Positions 1 through 6,282 of a stretch of 6,544 nucleotides of DNA are shown piece by piece (position 1 is the stretch's first letter; each line of letters starts with the position of its first letter). The notes beneath the pieces were generated by a model that saw only the letters and a program-made list of their open reading frames with translations, ran no database searches and was not told the origin of the DNA. Location of the stretch: assembly GCA_900753645.1 (NCBI GenBank), contig CAADZW010000096.1, positions 1 through 6,544 on the forward strand, written 5' to 3'. The position numbers were made by a program, and so were the translations under genes. This DNA comes from Bacilli bacterium. Lineage in GTDB: Bacteria > Bacillota_I > Bacilli_A > RF39 > UBA660.

Positions 1-815
1 GCAGTATCTTTGTACATACCTTCACAAAAGTTCATATCATCAGTTGCCACACCAACATGACAAGTTCCAATTAACGATACAATATGTCGAATATGTTGTA
101 AATACATGGTTCTTTTTTCTTCTAAAGTAGCAATATCTTTTATTTCATAAGGAACGACAAAATTGCGATTAGAAAAAACCCCAATCATTCCTCCTAATTG
201 TCCAATTACCTTAATTTGATTATCTGTCAAATTACGATCTCTATGACATAAATAAATCGAATTGGAATGACTAGCCATCACATGTACCTTAAAACCCTGT
301 TGCTGTTTCTGTTTAATATAATTAGTAATATCATAAAATGATTGCTCATTAGCATGCGATAAATCAATCGAAATACCCAGCTCAATCGCTTTATCAATTA
401 AATTTTGACCTTCGATAGTAAGTCCATCACTACTACGATTACCAGAAGCATATTTGTTTTTATTGTTCCATACTGGTAAAATATTGCGCAATCCTAAAGA
501 ATACAATGTATCTAAATCCGAAACATCGAGATAATCGCAACCTTCAATACTAAACAAAAGATCCGTTTGAGGTAAAAATTGTTTTACAATCGCTGTACTA
601 ATTTTAAACATTGAAACAACAGAAACATCATCACGATAATAATCTGGATGAAGTTCCTCTTTCATCTCATCTTTAGTCATAAAATATAAATTAGCGATCA
701 CGCCTTTGACATTATCATCATTATAAAATTGACACCATTTCTCAAGATAAGAATAATCATTTTTTAAATAGCATACATAAGCAACACTTAATAGATCATA
801 ATGCATGTCAAACAC
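1..815 (-). CDS. Membrane dipeptidase-like metallopeptidase (family M19), 3' end outside the window
   Basis: About 271 residues are visible; the C-terminus lies beyond position 1. M19 enzymes are zinc-dependent dipeptidases. Family motifs appear in order: DMHYD at residues 3-7 (metal ligands His5, Asp7), SIEG with the bridging Glu91, YASGNRSSDGLT (122-133), DLSHA with His154, ASHSNS with His183, HRDRNLTD with Arg194, and GVATDD (Asp259/260). All expected metal and substrate ligands are therefore present. I prefer the GTG start at 815-813 because it supplies the canonical D-x-H-x-D opening and follows a GGTGAT ribosome site at 820-825; the ATG at 806 would cut the motif short. There is no obvious signal peptide, so it is probably cytoplasmic. 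It is the last visible gene of the minus-strand cluster, 49 bp after the LtaS-like gene. A role in peptidoglycan-peptide or D-amino-acid dipeptide turnover is inferred. Family assignment is confident; the substrate is unknown. Confidence 0.92.
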   Translation of the reverse strand, partial: MFDMHYDLLSVAYVCYLKNDYSYLEKWCQFYNDDNVKGVIANLYFMTKDEMKEELHPDYYRDDVSVVSMFKISTAIVKQFLPQTDLLFSIEGCDYLDVSDLDTLYSLGLRNILPVWNNKNKYASGNRSSDGLTIEGQNLIDKAIELGISIDLSHANEQSFYDITNYIKQKQQQGFKVHVMASHSNSIYLCHRDRNLTDNQIKVIGQLGGMIGVFSNRNFVVPYEIKDIATLEEKRTMYLQHIRHIVSLIGTCHVGVATDDMNFCEGMYKDT

Positions 816-819
816 CTAA

Positions 820-825
820 ATCACC
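820..825 (-). promoter_or_regulatory. Ribosome binding site that decides the dipeptidase start
   Basis: Minus strand GGTGAT matches the 3' half of the consensus GGAGGTGAT and sits 4 nt before the GTG at 815. It is too far from the ATG at 806 to serve it as well, which supports the longer reading frame. The 816-864 gap holds nothing else convincing and no terminator hairpin. Confidence 0.55.
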
Positions 826-864
826 GCTCAATCTAGAACATTATACATAAATTAATACTCTATA

Positions 865-2652
865 TTATATTGGTTGATTAGTTAAATTATACCTGACAAG
901 ATAATTAGAAATTTCAACGATCGTTTTCGCATAAGCTTCTTTTTCTTCCAAATAATCTTCTGTAACATCATCATATTTTTTATACTCACCTAACTGATTA
1001 TTATAGTAAACTTTATCAGTTAGCCAATTACCATTAGGAAAAACAACAATATTTTCGTCGATACTGAAAATATCGTGACCTAAAGCATGTTCTGCTTCAA
1101 AATCAAACATATTAGCTAAGGTTGGCATAACATCATAAGTTCCCATAACTTGATCAATCGTTTTATTCAACTGTTGATCTTTAGTATAGATAATCAACGG
1201 AACTCTAGTTAATTTTTCATATTCATAAAAATCAAGATCGTCGTGTAAATAAAATTCATATTCCTCTTCTTTAAAACGAGCATCATGATCACCATAAATA
1301 ACAATCACGGTATTATCCAGTACACCTAAACTATCCAATTTATCGATAAACTCCCCAATCGCTTCATCTGCATAATGGATCAACTTCAAATAATTACCAA
1401 TCCTAGTTCCTTCTAAATAAGATACATCAAATTGAATTTTATCGTTAGTATCAAATGGCGAATGATTGGAAAGCATAATTAAAGTTCCATAAAAACGATC
1501 GTGATTTAAAGAGATTTCTTTAATCATATCAGCAGATTGGGCAAAAAACGATTTATCAGATAAACCTAAACCAATTTTATCTTGTAAATCATATTGATTA
1601 TAACAGTAAAAATGATCATAACCTAATTCTTGATACATTACATCGCGATTCCAATACTCACAAACATTACCATGCATACTAAATGTATAATATCCCATTT
1701 CTTTAAATGCCTTCGCCATCGAATCATAATTATTGTGATCATAATTAACAAAAACCGTTCCCATACTGACTGGTAATATTGAGTTTGATATCGTAAATTC
1801 AGTATCACTACTCGTTCCGACACTTTCTTGGGAATAAAAATTACTAAAATATAAGCCATTATTAGCCAACTCATTCAAATTAGGTGTTATGTCTTGCCCG
1901 TTAATTTTAGTATTCAAGTACATCGATTGAATACTTTCAGCGTGAATAAATATAATATTTTTATCTTTAAAAATACCGGTATATTCATTTTTAGAATCGT
2001 CTGTTTTCTCTTGATAGAAACTAGCTACTTCTTGAATTGCTTCACTACTGCCACAATTAGGACAAATAAAGCGATAACCAATATGAAGAATATCATTTAA
2101 CTGATGAGTATAAATGCCAAAATTACGAGCTACATAAACTTTGTTCCATTCATGTTTTAAGCGATAGATATCATTACTATCACAAAGCAATAATAACGAT
2201 ACTAATAAAGCAAAAAAGCAAGTAAAAATTCGTTTAAAACCGACTAAATTCATATCATATTTTTTCTTACGATATAAAAATATAAAAAGAACAACCTGCC
2301 AGATAAAAATAAAATCAACTATTTCAAAAACATCAGTCACAGCTCTACTTGGCAACTTAAAAGCTTGAAACATCGTTTCAAACAATGAAAAAGTAACAAA
2401 ATCATTATAATTGTTATAAAAAATCGAGTTTAAGCAGCAGATAAAGACCAAAATGAATGACCAAACTAGAAAATATAAATTGCGTCGTTTAATTAAAAAT
2501 GAAAAACTAATAATCAATAATAATATCGCCAGATCAAATAGTAGGAATCTGATATTATTATATCCAGTTGTCAAAAGCAACAATAAAGCACTGTTAATTA
2601 AACTGGATACAACAAACAACAAATCTAAATAATTATTTTTAATGAATTTCAT
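865..2652 (-). CDS. LtaS-type membrane phosphoglycerol transferase (sulfatase-fold), lipoteichoic acid synthase-like
   Basis: 595 residues from the ATG at 2652, the usual LtaS length. About five hydrophobic helices occupy residues 9-157, followed by an extracellular sulfatase-fold domain (about 230-530). Known LtaS enzymes transfer glycerophosphate from phosphatidylglycerol and need Mn2+. Visible active-site elements: HAES with Glu239 (metal), GTSSDTEF at 279-286 (nucleophile region), MHGN with His327, WNR (Trp334, Arg336), SNHSPFD with His397, and YGDHD with Asp455/His456 (metal). The classic motif is GKTSD with a catalytic Thr; here that position is Ser281, with Thr280 just before it. A CPNC pair at 197-200 lies between the last helix and the catalytic domain. 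The ATG overlaps the ZIP stop codon as TGATG and has no clear ribosome site, suggesting translational coupling. A TTG one codon upstream (2655) is an alternative start. A related polymerase or primase (LtaP-like) cannot be excluded. Confidence 0.93.
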   Translation of the reverse strand: MKFIKNNYLDLLFVVSSLINSALLLLLTTGYNNIRFLLFDLAILLLIISFSFLIKRRNLYFLVWSFILVFICCLNSIFYNNYNDFVTFSLFETMFQAFKLPSRAVTDVFEIVDFIFIWQVVLFIFLYRKKKYDMNLVGFKRIFTCFFALLVSLLLLCDSNDIYRLKHEWNKVYVARNFGIYTHQLNDILHIGYRFICPNCGSSEAIQEVASFYQEKTDDSKNEYTGIFKDKNIIFIHAESIQSMYLNTKINGQDITPNLNELANNGLYFSNFYSQESVGTSSDTEFTISNSILPVSMGTVFVNYDHNNYDSMAKAFKEMGYYTFSMHGNVCEYWNRDVMYQELGYDHFYCYNQYDLQDKIGLGLSDKSFFAQSADMIKEISLNHDRFYGTLIMLSNHSPFDTNDKIQFDVSYLEGTRIGNYLKLIHYADEAIGEFIDKLDSLGVLDNTVIVIYGDHDARFKEEEYEFYLHDDLDFYEYEKLTRVPLIIYTKDQQLNKTIDQVMGTYDVMPTLANMFDFEAEHALGHDIFSIDENIVVFPNGNWLTDKVYYNNQLGEYKKYDDVTEDYLEEKEAYAKTIVEISNYLVRYNLTNQPI

Positions 2653-3365
2653 CAATGGTTATGAAATAATAAACTAAATAAAATTATAATTACCCCTATT
2701 ATAAAACCTCCAATATTATTATTTTTATTTTGATGTTTCAAATGACGCAACAACTCAAAAAAGACAATATAAACTAACATACCCAAAGTAACTGCAAACA
2801 TGATACCAATTAAATGGCTACTAATACCTTTAATTAAATAAATAATTAAAGCACCAATAAAAGTAGCTAAAGACAAAACCATACTGATCAATAGAATCTT
2901 TTTCTTGCTATAATTAGCTTCTTTTAAAGTACTACCAACGACCATGCCCATTGGAATATTATGTAAACCAACGCCAATCCCTAACAATACTCCTAAATTC
3001 AAATCTTCATTTAAACTAGAATAAAGAACCATACCTTCGATCAAATTGTGAGTAATTAAGGCAATAACTGCCATTAATCCAATATGAGAAAGATGATTTT
3101 TTTTGTTTGAATGTTCATGATTAGGAATACACAAATCTAAAAATTTTAGTAATAGAATTCCCAATAAAGCATAACCAATCATTTCAAAATAATTAATATG
3201 TTCTAAAGTATGAGGAATAACCTCTAAAAATATCAAACAAAACAAAACACTAAAAGCAATACTAATCGATAGTTCTCTTATTCGTTTATCTTCTTTGACA
3301 AGTAAAATAACTACTGTTCCTAAAAAGACAGTAAGACCAAAGATAAAAGTAATAAATAAAGACAT
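2652..3365 (-). CDS. ZIP-family divalent metal cation transporter
   Basis: 237 residues, almost entirely about eight hydrophobic helices, which is normal for a bacterial ZIP protein. ZIP proteins move Zn2+, Fe2+ or Mn2+ into the cytoplasm. The signature helix carries THNLIEG (His106, Asn107, Glu110) and the next carries GLHNIPMG (His135, Asn136, Met139). In ZupT/BbZIP-type proteins the second motif is usually HNIPEG, so a metal-ligand Glu is replaced by Met. A further acidic residue, Glu204, lies in FFELL of a later helix. The loop before the HNLIEG helix is His-rich (NHEHSNKKNHLSH, 82-94) and the C-terminus is HNH; both are typical metal-handling loops. AGGAGG at 3370-3375 overlaps the ATPase stop codon and lies 4 nt from the ATG, so expression is probably coupled to the ATPase. 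The metal cannot be read from sequence. Confidence 0.92.
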   Translation of the reverse strand: MSLFITFIFGLTVFLGTVVILLVKEDKRIRELSISIAFSVLFCLIFLEVIPHTLEHINYFEMIGYALLGILLLKFLDLCIPNHEHSNKKNHLSHIGLMAVIALITHNLIEGMVLYSSLNEDLNLGVLLGIGVGLHNIPMGMVVGSTLKEANYSKKKILLISMVLSLATFIGALIIYLIKGISSHLIGIMFAVTLGMLVYIVFFELLRHLKHQNKNNNIGGFIIGVIIILFSLLFHNH

Positions 3366-3374
3366 AAATCCTCC

Positions 3375-5651
3375 TTAGTTAAATATTTTGGGATGTTTTT
3401 TTATCAATTTGTCGACGATTGTACTCATAAAACTAAAAATCAACACCGAAAGAGCAATCAAAGCAGATGTAATAATAAACATCTTCCCATTTAAAATAGT
3501 AAGTACAAAGAAATCTCTAAAACCGATCAACATACCAATAAAACCAGCAATCAATACTGTTATTAAACAAAATCTCAATCTGTTTAAAGGAAAACATATT
3601 TTAAACAACAATAAGAAACCAGTAAACCCTGTCATTATAACACATAATGTCGATATTTGTACATCGTTTAATCTAAAGAAATTGCCTAATATAGAAATAG
3701 CTACAATATTTAAAACGATTGTCAATGATGTTGGTAAAGATCGACTAAAAACATTGATTAGGAAATTACCTTTGATCCTTTCATTATTAGGTTCTAAAGC
3801 CAAGATAAAAGAAGGAATACCGATCGTAAAAACATTAGTTAAAGTTAATTGAATCGGTTGAAAAGGATAATTAAAGTTAACGATCATAAAAATAACAGCC
3901 AGAAGAAAAGCATAACCGGTTTTAGCTAAAAATAAAGTCGCACTTCTTTCAATATTGTTAATCGTCCTTCTTCCCTCGCGAACAATACTGGGAATCGAAT
4001 CGAAATCATCGTCTAATAAAACTAATTGACTAACATTACGAGCAGCATCAGTCGCATTTTTAATCGTGATACTACAATCCGCTTGTTTTAAAGCCAAAAC
4101 ATCATTCACACCATCACCAGTCATCGCCACAAAATGTTTGTTTTTTTGTAATATTTCGACCATTTGTTTTTTTTGAAGTGGTGTAACTCTAGCAAAAATA
4201 TTGTTATTTATTAAAGCTTCTTCTAATTCTTGTTCATTTAGTTTAGAAACATCAACACTTCTAATATCGGTTAATCCCGCATCACGAGCTATTTTACTAA
4301 CAGTTTTAACATTATCGCCAGATATTATTTTTATATCGACACCTTGTTTAGCTAAATAATCTAATGTTTTCTTAGCATTTTTTCTAATGGTATCCTTTAA
4401 AACAATAACTCCAATCGGATCTTCCTCATGGCAAATAAGTAAAGTCCGATTATCTTGATTATCATTAACTTCTTTAATTTCCTTTTTAGTTAAAAATTCG
4501 GGAGCTCCAAAAATAAATTTTCCTTCTTTAAACTCAACCCCACTATATTTATAAATTGGCGAAAAAGGTATTTTTTTTATAACTTGATAATTATCGCATT
4601 TTTTAAAATAATTACTAATTGCTTCACTAGTTGCATTGTCAATTTCTAAATTATTTACAATATTGCCCATTATTTCTTCAATATTGTATTTTTTGTTTAA
4701 AGGAATAACATTAATTACTTCCATTTTTCCATCAGTGATAGTTCCTGTTTTATCTAAGCAAATAGTATCAACTCGCGCTAACATTTCAATACAATATAAT
4801 TCTTGAACCAAGACATTCAATTTAGCTAATCGCATAACTGAAACGGCTAAAACTGTACTTGTTAATAAAACTAGTCCTTCTGGTATCATTCCAATTAAAG
4901 CGGCGACTGTATTTATTACTGCTAACTGTAAATTTTTATCTAAATCATATTGGTTTAAAAATAATAGAATTCCTAAAGGAACAATCGAAATTGAAACTAT
5001 CTTAATTATTTTATTTAGTGAATTCATCAAAATAGAATTAATCGGTTTAACATATTTTGCATCTTTACTAATAACGTTAGTATAGTTATCTAAAGACACA
5101 TGCTCGACTTTCGCTTTACAGTTCCCCACAACAATAAAACTGCCTGATTTAAGCATATCACCTTTCTTATAGGTGATTAATTCAGTTTCACCAGTAATAA
5201 ATGATTCATTAACTGAGACTTCACCTTCCAAAATAATGGCATCTGTGACAATTTGATTACCAGCTTTAAATAAAATAACATCATCTAAAACTATATCTTC
5301 ATTATCGATGGTTTTTATTTTACTATCTCTAATTACTTTAGCTTTAGTTGAAGTGATAACAGATAACTTATCGATAACTAGTTTTGATCTGATTTCCTGA
5401 ATTGTACTGATTAAAGTATTACAAATAACAATTCCCATAAATAATAAGTTTTTATATGATCCAACAGCAAAAACAGCCAAAGCTAAAAGAAAGTTAAGCA
5501 AGTTAAATAAAGTAAAAATATTATCCCTAATTATTCGTGGAATCGTTTTTGTCGGAATACTCATCTCTTTATTAGTCAATCCTTGTTCAACTCTTAATTT
5601 GACCTGGCTATTAGATAAACCTTCATTTAAATTAGGATTAAATCTTTCCAT
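3375..5651 (-). CDS. CtpE-like cation-translocating P-type ATPase
   Basis: 758 residues, full length for this class, with no N-terminal metal-binding domain. Order of elements: M1-M2 (about 43-84), actuator domain with ITGE at 152-155, M3-M4 with PEGL at 257-260, phosphorylation motif DKTGT with Asp300, a short nucleotide domain with FGAPE (381-385), SGDN (444-447), TGDGVND (511-517), then about six helices from 568. The stretch QLTLTNVFTIGIPSF followed by ALEPN (601-622) resembles the CtpE group. Mycobacterial CtpE has been linked to Ca2+ uptake, so calcium is a plausible but unproven substrate. There is no CPC or similar heavy-metal motif in M4, which argues against a Cu/Zn/Cd exporter. The start follows AAGAAGG (5660-5666) with an 8 nt spacer. 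It is the first gene of the minus-strand cluster, with a promoter directly upstream and the ZIP gene 9 bp downstream. Confidence 0.93.
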   Translation of the reverse strand: MERFNPNLNEGLSNSQVKLRVEQGLTNKEMSIPTKTIPRIIRDNIFTLFNLLNFLLALAVFAVGSYKNLLFMGIVICNTLISTIQEIRSKLVIDKLSVITSTKAKVIRDSKIKTIDNEDIVLDDVILFKAGNQIVTDAIILEGEVSVNESFITGETELITYKKGDMLKSGSFIVVGNCKAKVEHVSLDNYTNVISKDAKYVKPINSILMNSLNKIIKIVSISIVPLGILLFLNQYDLDKNLQLAVINTVAALIGMIPEGLVLLTSTVLAVSVMRLAKLNVLVQELYCIEMLARVDTICLDKTGTITDGKMEVINVIPLNKKYNIEEIMGNIVNNLEIDNATSEAISNYFKKCDNYQVIKKIPFSPIYKYSGVEFKEGKFIFGAPEFLTKKEIKEVNDNQDNRTLLICHEEDPIGVIVLKDTIRKNAKKTLDYLAKQGVDIKIISGDNVKTVSKIARDAGLTDIRSVDVSKLNEQELEEALINNNIFARVTPLQKKQMVEILQKNKHFVAMTGDGVNDVLALKQADCSITIKNATDAARNVSQLVLLDDDFDSIPSIVREGRRTINNIERSATLFLAKTGYAFLLAVIFMIVNFNYPFQPIQLTLTNVFTIGIPSFILALEPNNERIKGNFLINVFSRSLPTSLTIVLNIVAISILGNFFRLNDVQISTLCVIMTGFTGFLLLFKICFPLNRLRFCLITVLIAGFIGMLIGFRDFFVLTILNGKMFIITSALIALSVLIFSFMSTIVDKLIKKHPKIFN

Positions 5652-5805
5652 AGTATCAACCTTCTTTTATTATTGTACCACGCCAAATAAATTATATCAA
5701 AAAAAACTAATGTTTTTAATGACAATTTTGTAATGTTAGTGAAAATTAATAATGTTTTTGCCATATTTTTTGTCTCTGTAATATGTCACAATTATATTAG
5801 TTAAT
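5652..5805. other. Intergenic region between divergent transcription units, with three spaced TAATGTT repeats
   Basis: No gene is visible. TAATGTTTTT occurs at 5708-5717 and 5750-5759, with the related TAATGTTAGT at 5731-5740. The spacings of 23 and 19 bp are close to two helical turns, and the first repeat overlaps the ATPase -35 region. An imperfect palindrome CATATT/AATATG lies at 5762-5785. These could be regulator sites, but in such AT-rich DNA they could also be chance. Confidence 0.4.
5691..5719 (-). promoter_or_regulatory. Extended -10 promoter of the ATPase operon
   Basis: On the minus strand TGATATAAT (5699-5691) is a perfect extended -10 element (TGnTATAAT). At 17 bp spacing the -35 box would be TTAAAA (5719-5714), a weak match, as is common when an extended -10 is present. 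The predicted start near 5684 gives a leader of about 33 nt before the ATG at 5651. The spacer contains AAAAAC-TAAT-GTTTTT (5702-5717), a possible operator. Confidence 0.65.
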
Positions 5806-5821
5806 TTTTGTTAATTTGTTG

Positions 5822-5850
5822 TTGACTTTATGTGTAAATTAATTTATAAT
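5822..5850 (+). promoter_or_regulatory. Promoter of peptide mRNA, copy 1
   Basis: TTGACT (5822-5827), 17 bp spacer, TATAAT (5845-5850): near-perfect vegetative sigma consensus. The upstream DNA is A/T rich and may act as an UP element. Predicted start near 5857. Confidence 0.85.
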
Positions 5851-5886
5851 TAACTATAAGAGGTATATTTAAATTTTAGTGTTTTA

Positions 5887-5909
5887 CTCTATTCTTTTTA
5901 GAATGGAGG
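5887..5909 (+). promoter_or_regulatory. Leader hairpin sequestering a strong Shine-Dalgarno, copy 1
   Basis: CTCTATTCT (5887-5895) pairs with AGAATGGAG (5900-5908) around a TTTT loop: 9 pairs including one G·U. The 3' arm contains most of the GGAGGTGAT ribosome site at 5905-5913. Copy 2 keeps the same stem with a 5-T loop. The structure would hold the site closed in the full-length RNA, as in several type I toxin mRNAs. Confidence 0.65.
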
Positions 5910-5917
5910 TGATTTCT

Positions 5918-6007
5918 ATGGTTAAAAAAACTATAGAAAGGTTTAATTCCGATGGAATTAGTAGTTATTTTTATAACTATTGTATTTTATACAATCTTAG
6001 TCCTTAA
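5918..6007 (+). CDS. Possible 29-residue leader ORF overlapping the toxin, copy 1
   Basis: ATG at 5918 stands 4 nt after the strong GGAGGTGAT site and opens a 29-codon frame (MVKKTIERFNSDG...) ending at TAA 6007. It overlaps the 21-residue peptide ORF in a different frame. Copy 2 keeps the frame open over almost the same length but has ATA instead of ATG, and the residues are poorly conserved, so the product itself is probably not selected. If translated, it could couple ribosomes to the downstream toxin start, much as mok does for hok. It may alternatively be a by-product of the ribosome loading site. Confidence 0.3.
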   Translation: MVKKTIERFNSDGISSYFYNYCILYNLSP

Positions 6008-6017
6008 AAAAGACTAA
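5952..6017 (+). CDS. Putative type I toxin: 21-residue hydrophobic membrane peptide, copy 1
   Basis: ATG at 5952 encodes 21 residues: an uncharged hydrophobic stretch after an N-terminal MEL, then FYTILVLKK and a final Asp. It would span the membrane once with a positively charged C-terminus, the usual form of type I toxins, and is about as short as the Ibs peptides. AAAGG (5937-5941 region) about 10 nt upstream is the nearest ribosome site. Copy 2 encodes a matching peptide, 14 of 21 positions identical counting the start. Over the last nine shared residues (12-20) five codons differ only synonymously, which supports this frame over the overlapping one. The stop codon forms part of a hairpin. 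I do not recognise the family: it lacks the PxxxG-type core of Fst and is shorter than the phage-holin-like toxins. Membrane toxicity is inferred, not shown. Confidence 0.7.
   Translation: MELVVIFITIVFYTILVLKKD
5997..6017 (+). other. RNA hairpin spanning the toxin stop codon, copy 1
   Basis: TTAGTC (5997-6002) pairs with GACTAA (6012-6017), with two further U-A pairs inside a C/A mismatch and an AAA loop. Copy 2 has a perfect 9 bp version with compensatory changes, so the structure appears conserved. It contains the last toxin codons and the stop. Confidence 0.65.
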
Positions 6018-6020
6018 TCT

Positions 6021-6143
6021 TAAACGAAAACACCGAATCAACTTTTGAACCGGTGTTTTCTTTAGATAGAAAAATTTAGAGTAAAACATCTAACATAAGG
6101 ATATTAAATGTATCTCTTTTTATTATATGAGATTTCCTCATCT
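6021..6143 (-). ncRNA. Putative antisense antitoxin RNA, copy 1
   Basis: A strong minus-strand promoter at 6150-6178 predicts a start near 6143. Transcription runs toward the toxin gene and would end at the shared terminator, giving an RNA of roughly 120 nt. Its 5' end can fold ATGAGG/CCTCAT-type sequences (6141-6127) into a small stem-loop. The first 62 nt (6143-6082) are 61/62 identical to copy 2. It overlaps the toxin mRNA only at the terminator, so further pairing must use short repeats in the leader. No protein is likely from it. The antitoxin role is inferred from layout. Confidence 0.6.
6026..6060. terminator. Bidirectional terminator shared by mRNA and antisense RNA, copy 1
   Basis: GAAAACACCG (6026-6035) and CGGTGTTTTC (6051-6060) are exact inverted repeats. 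Inside the loop TCAA/TTGA extends the stem, leaving a CTT tip. The T-rich flank on the right and the A-rich flank on the left let it act on both strands. The U-tract is interrupted (TTTTCTTT), so some read-through is possible. Confidence 0.8.
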
Positions 6144-6149
6144 GTATAC

Positions 6150-6178
6150 ATTTTACTATAAATTAATTAGAGTGTCAA
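6150..6178 (-). promoter_or_regulatory. Antisense RNA promoter, copy 1
   Basis: Minus strand TTGACA (6178-6173), 17 bp spacer, TAAAAT (6155-6150): perfect -35 and a 5/6 -10. It shares TTGTTGAC and ATTAATTTATA with the plus-strand promoter, indicating an inverted duplication. Confidence 0.8.
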
Positions 6179-6217
6179 CAATAAAATGAATATTTTAATT
6201 TGAATGTTAATTTGTTG

Positions 6218-6246
6218 TTGACTTTGTATGCAAATTAATTTATAAT
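6218..6246 (+). promoter_or_regulatory. Promoter of peptide mRNA, copy 2
   Basis: TTGACT (6218-6223), 17 bp spacer, TATAAT (6241-6246), with the same boxes and spacing as copy 1. Predicted start near 6253. Confidence 0.85.
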
Positions 6247-6282
6247 TAACCATAAGAGATATATTTAAGTTTTAGTGTTTTA

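Larger units (their letters stand above)
5806..6200 (+). repeat. Tandem locus copy 1: complete type I toxin-antitoxin-like unit
   Basis: First of two direct copies about 395 bp apart (-35 boxes at 5822 and 6218; terminators at 6026 and 6420). It contains a plus-strand promoter, SD-burying leader hairpin, 21-residue hydrophobic peptide ORF, stop-codon hairpin, symmetric terminator and a convergent minus-strand promoter. GTTAATTTGTTGTTGAC at 5810-5826 is identical in copy 2 (6206-6222) and marks the left edge of the similarity. Confidence 0.8.

Noticed and set aside
840..845. Minus-strand TATAAT before the dipeptidase as an internal promoter
   Set aside because: No acceptable -35 at 16-18 bp and no extended -10. 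A TATAAT by chance is likely in this AT-rich gap.
3388..3852. Long plus-strand open frame opposite the ATPase
   Set aside because: It lies fully inside a well-supported gene on the other strand, with no family motifs or promoter. The same holds for open frames inside the LtaS-like gene (1638-1874 minus, 1894-2100 plus).
5762..5785. CATATT/AATATG inverted repeat as an operator
   Set aside because: Six-base arms of A/T-rich sequence with an asymmetric centre are weak evidence. Mentioned only in the intergenic entry.
5952..6017. Assignment to the Fst or holin-like toxin families
   Set aside because: The locus layout fits Fst/par, but the peptide is shorter and lacks the family core residues that I know.
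6076..6141. Open frame of 21 codons on the minus strand (MRKSHIIKRD...) at the 5' end of the antisense RNA, open in both copies
   Set aside because: It would be almost leaderless with no ribosome site, is polar, and ends differently in the two copies. Conservation is at the nucleotide level, as expected for a regulatory RNA.
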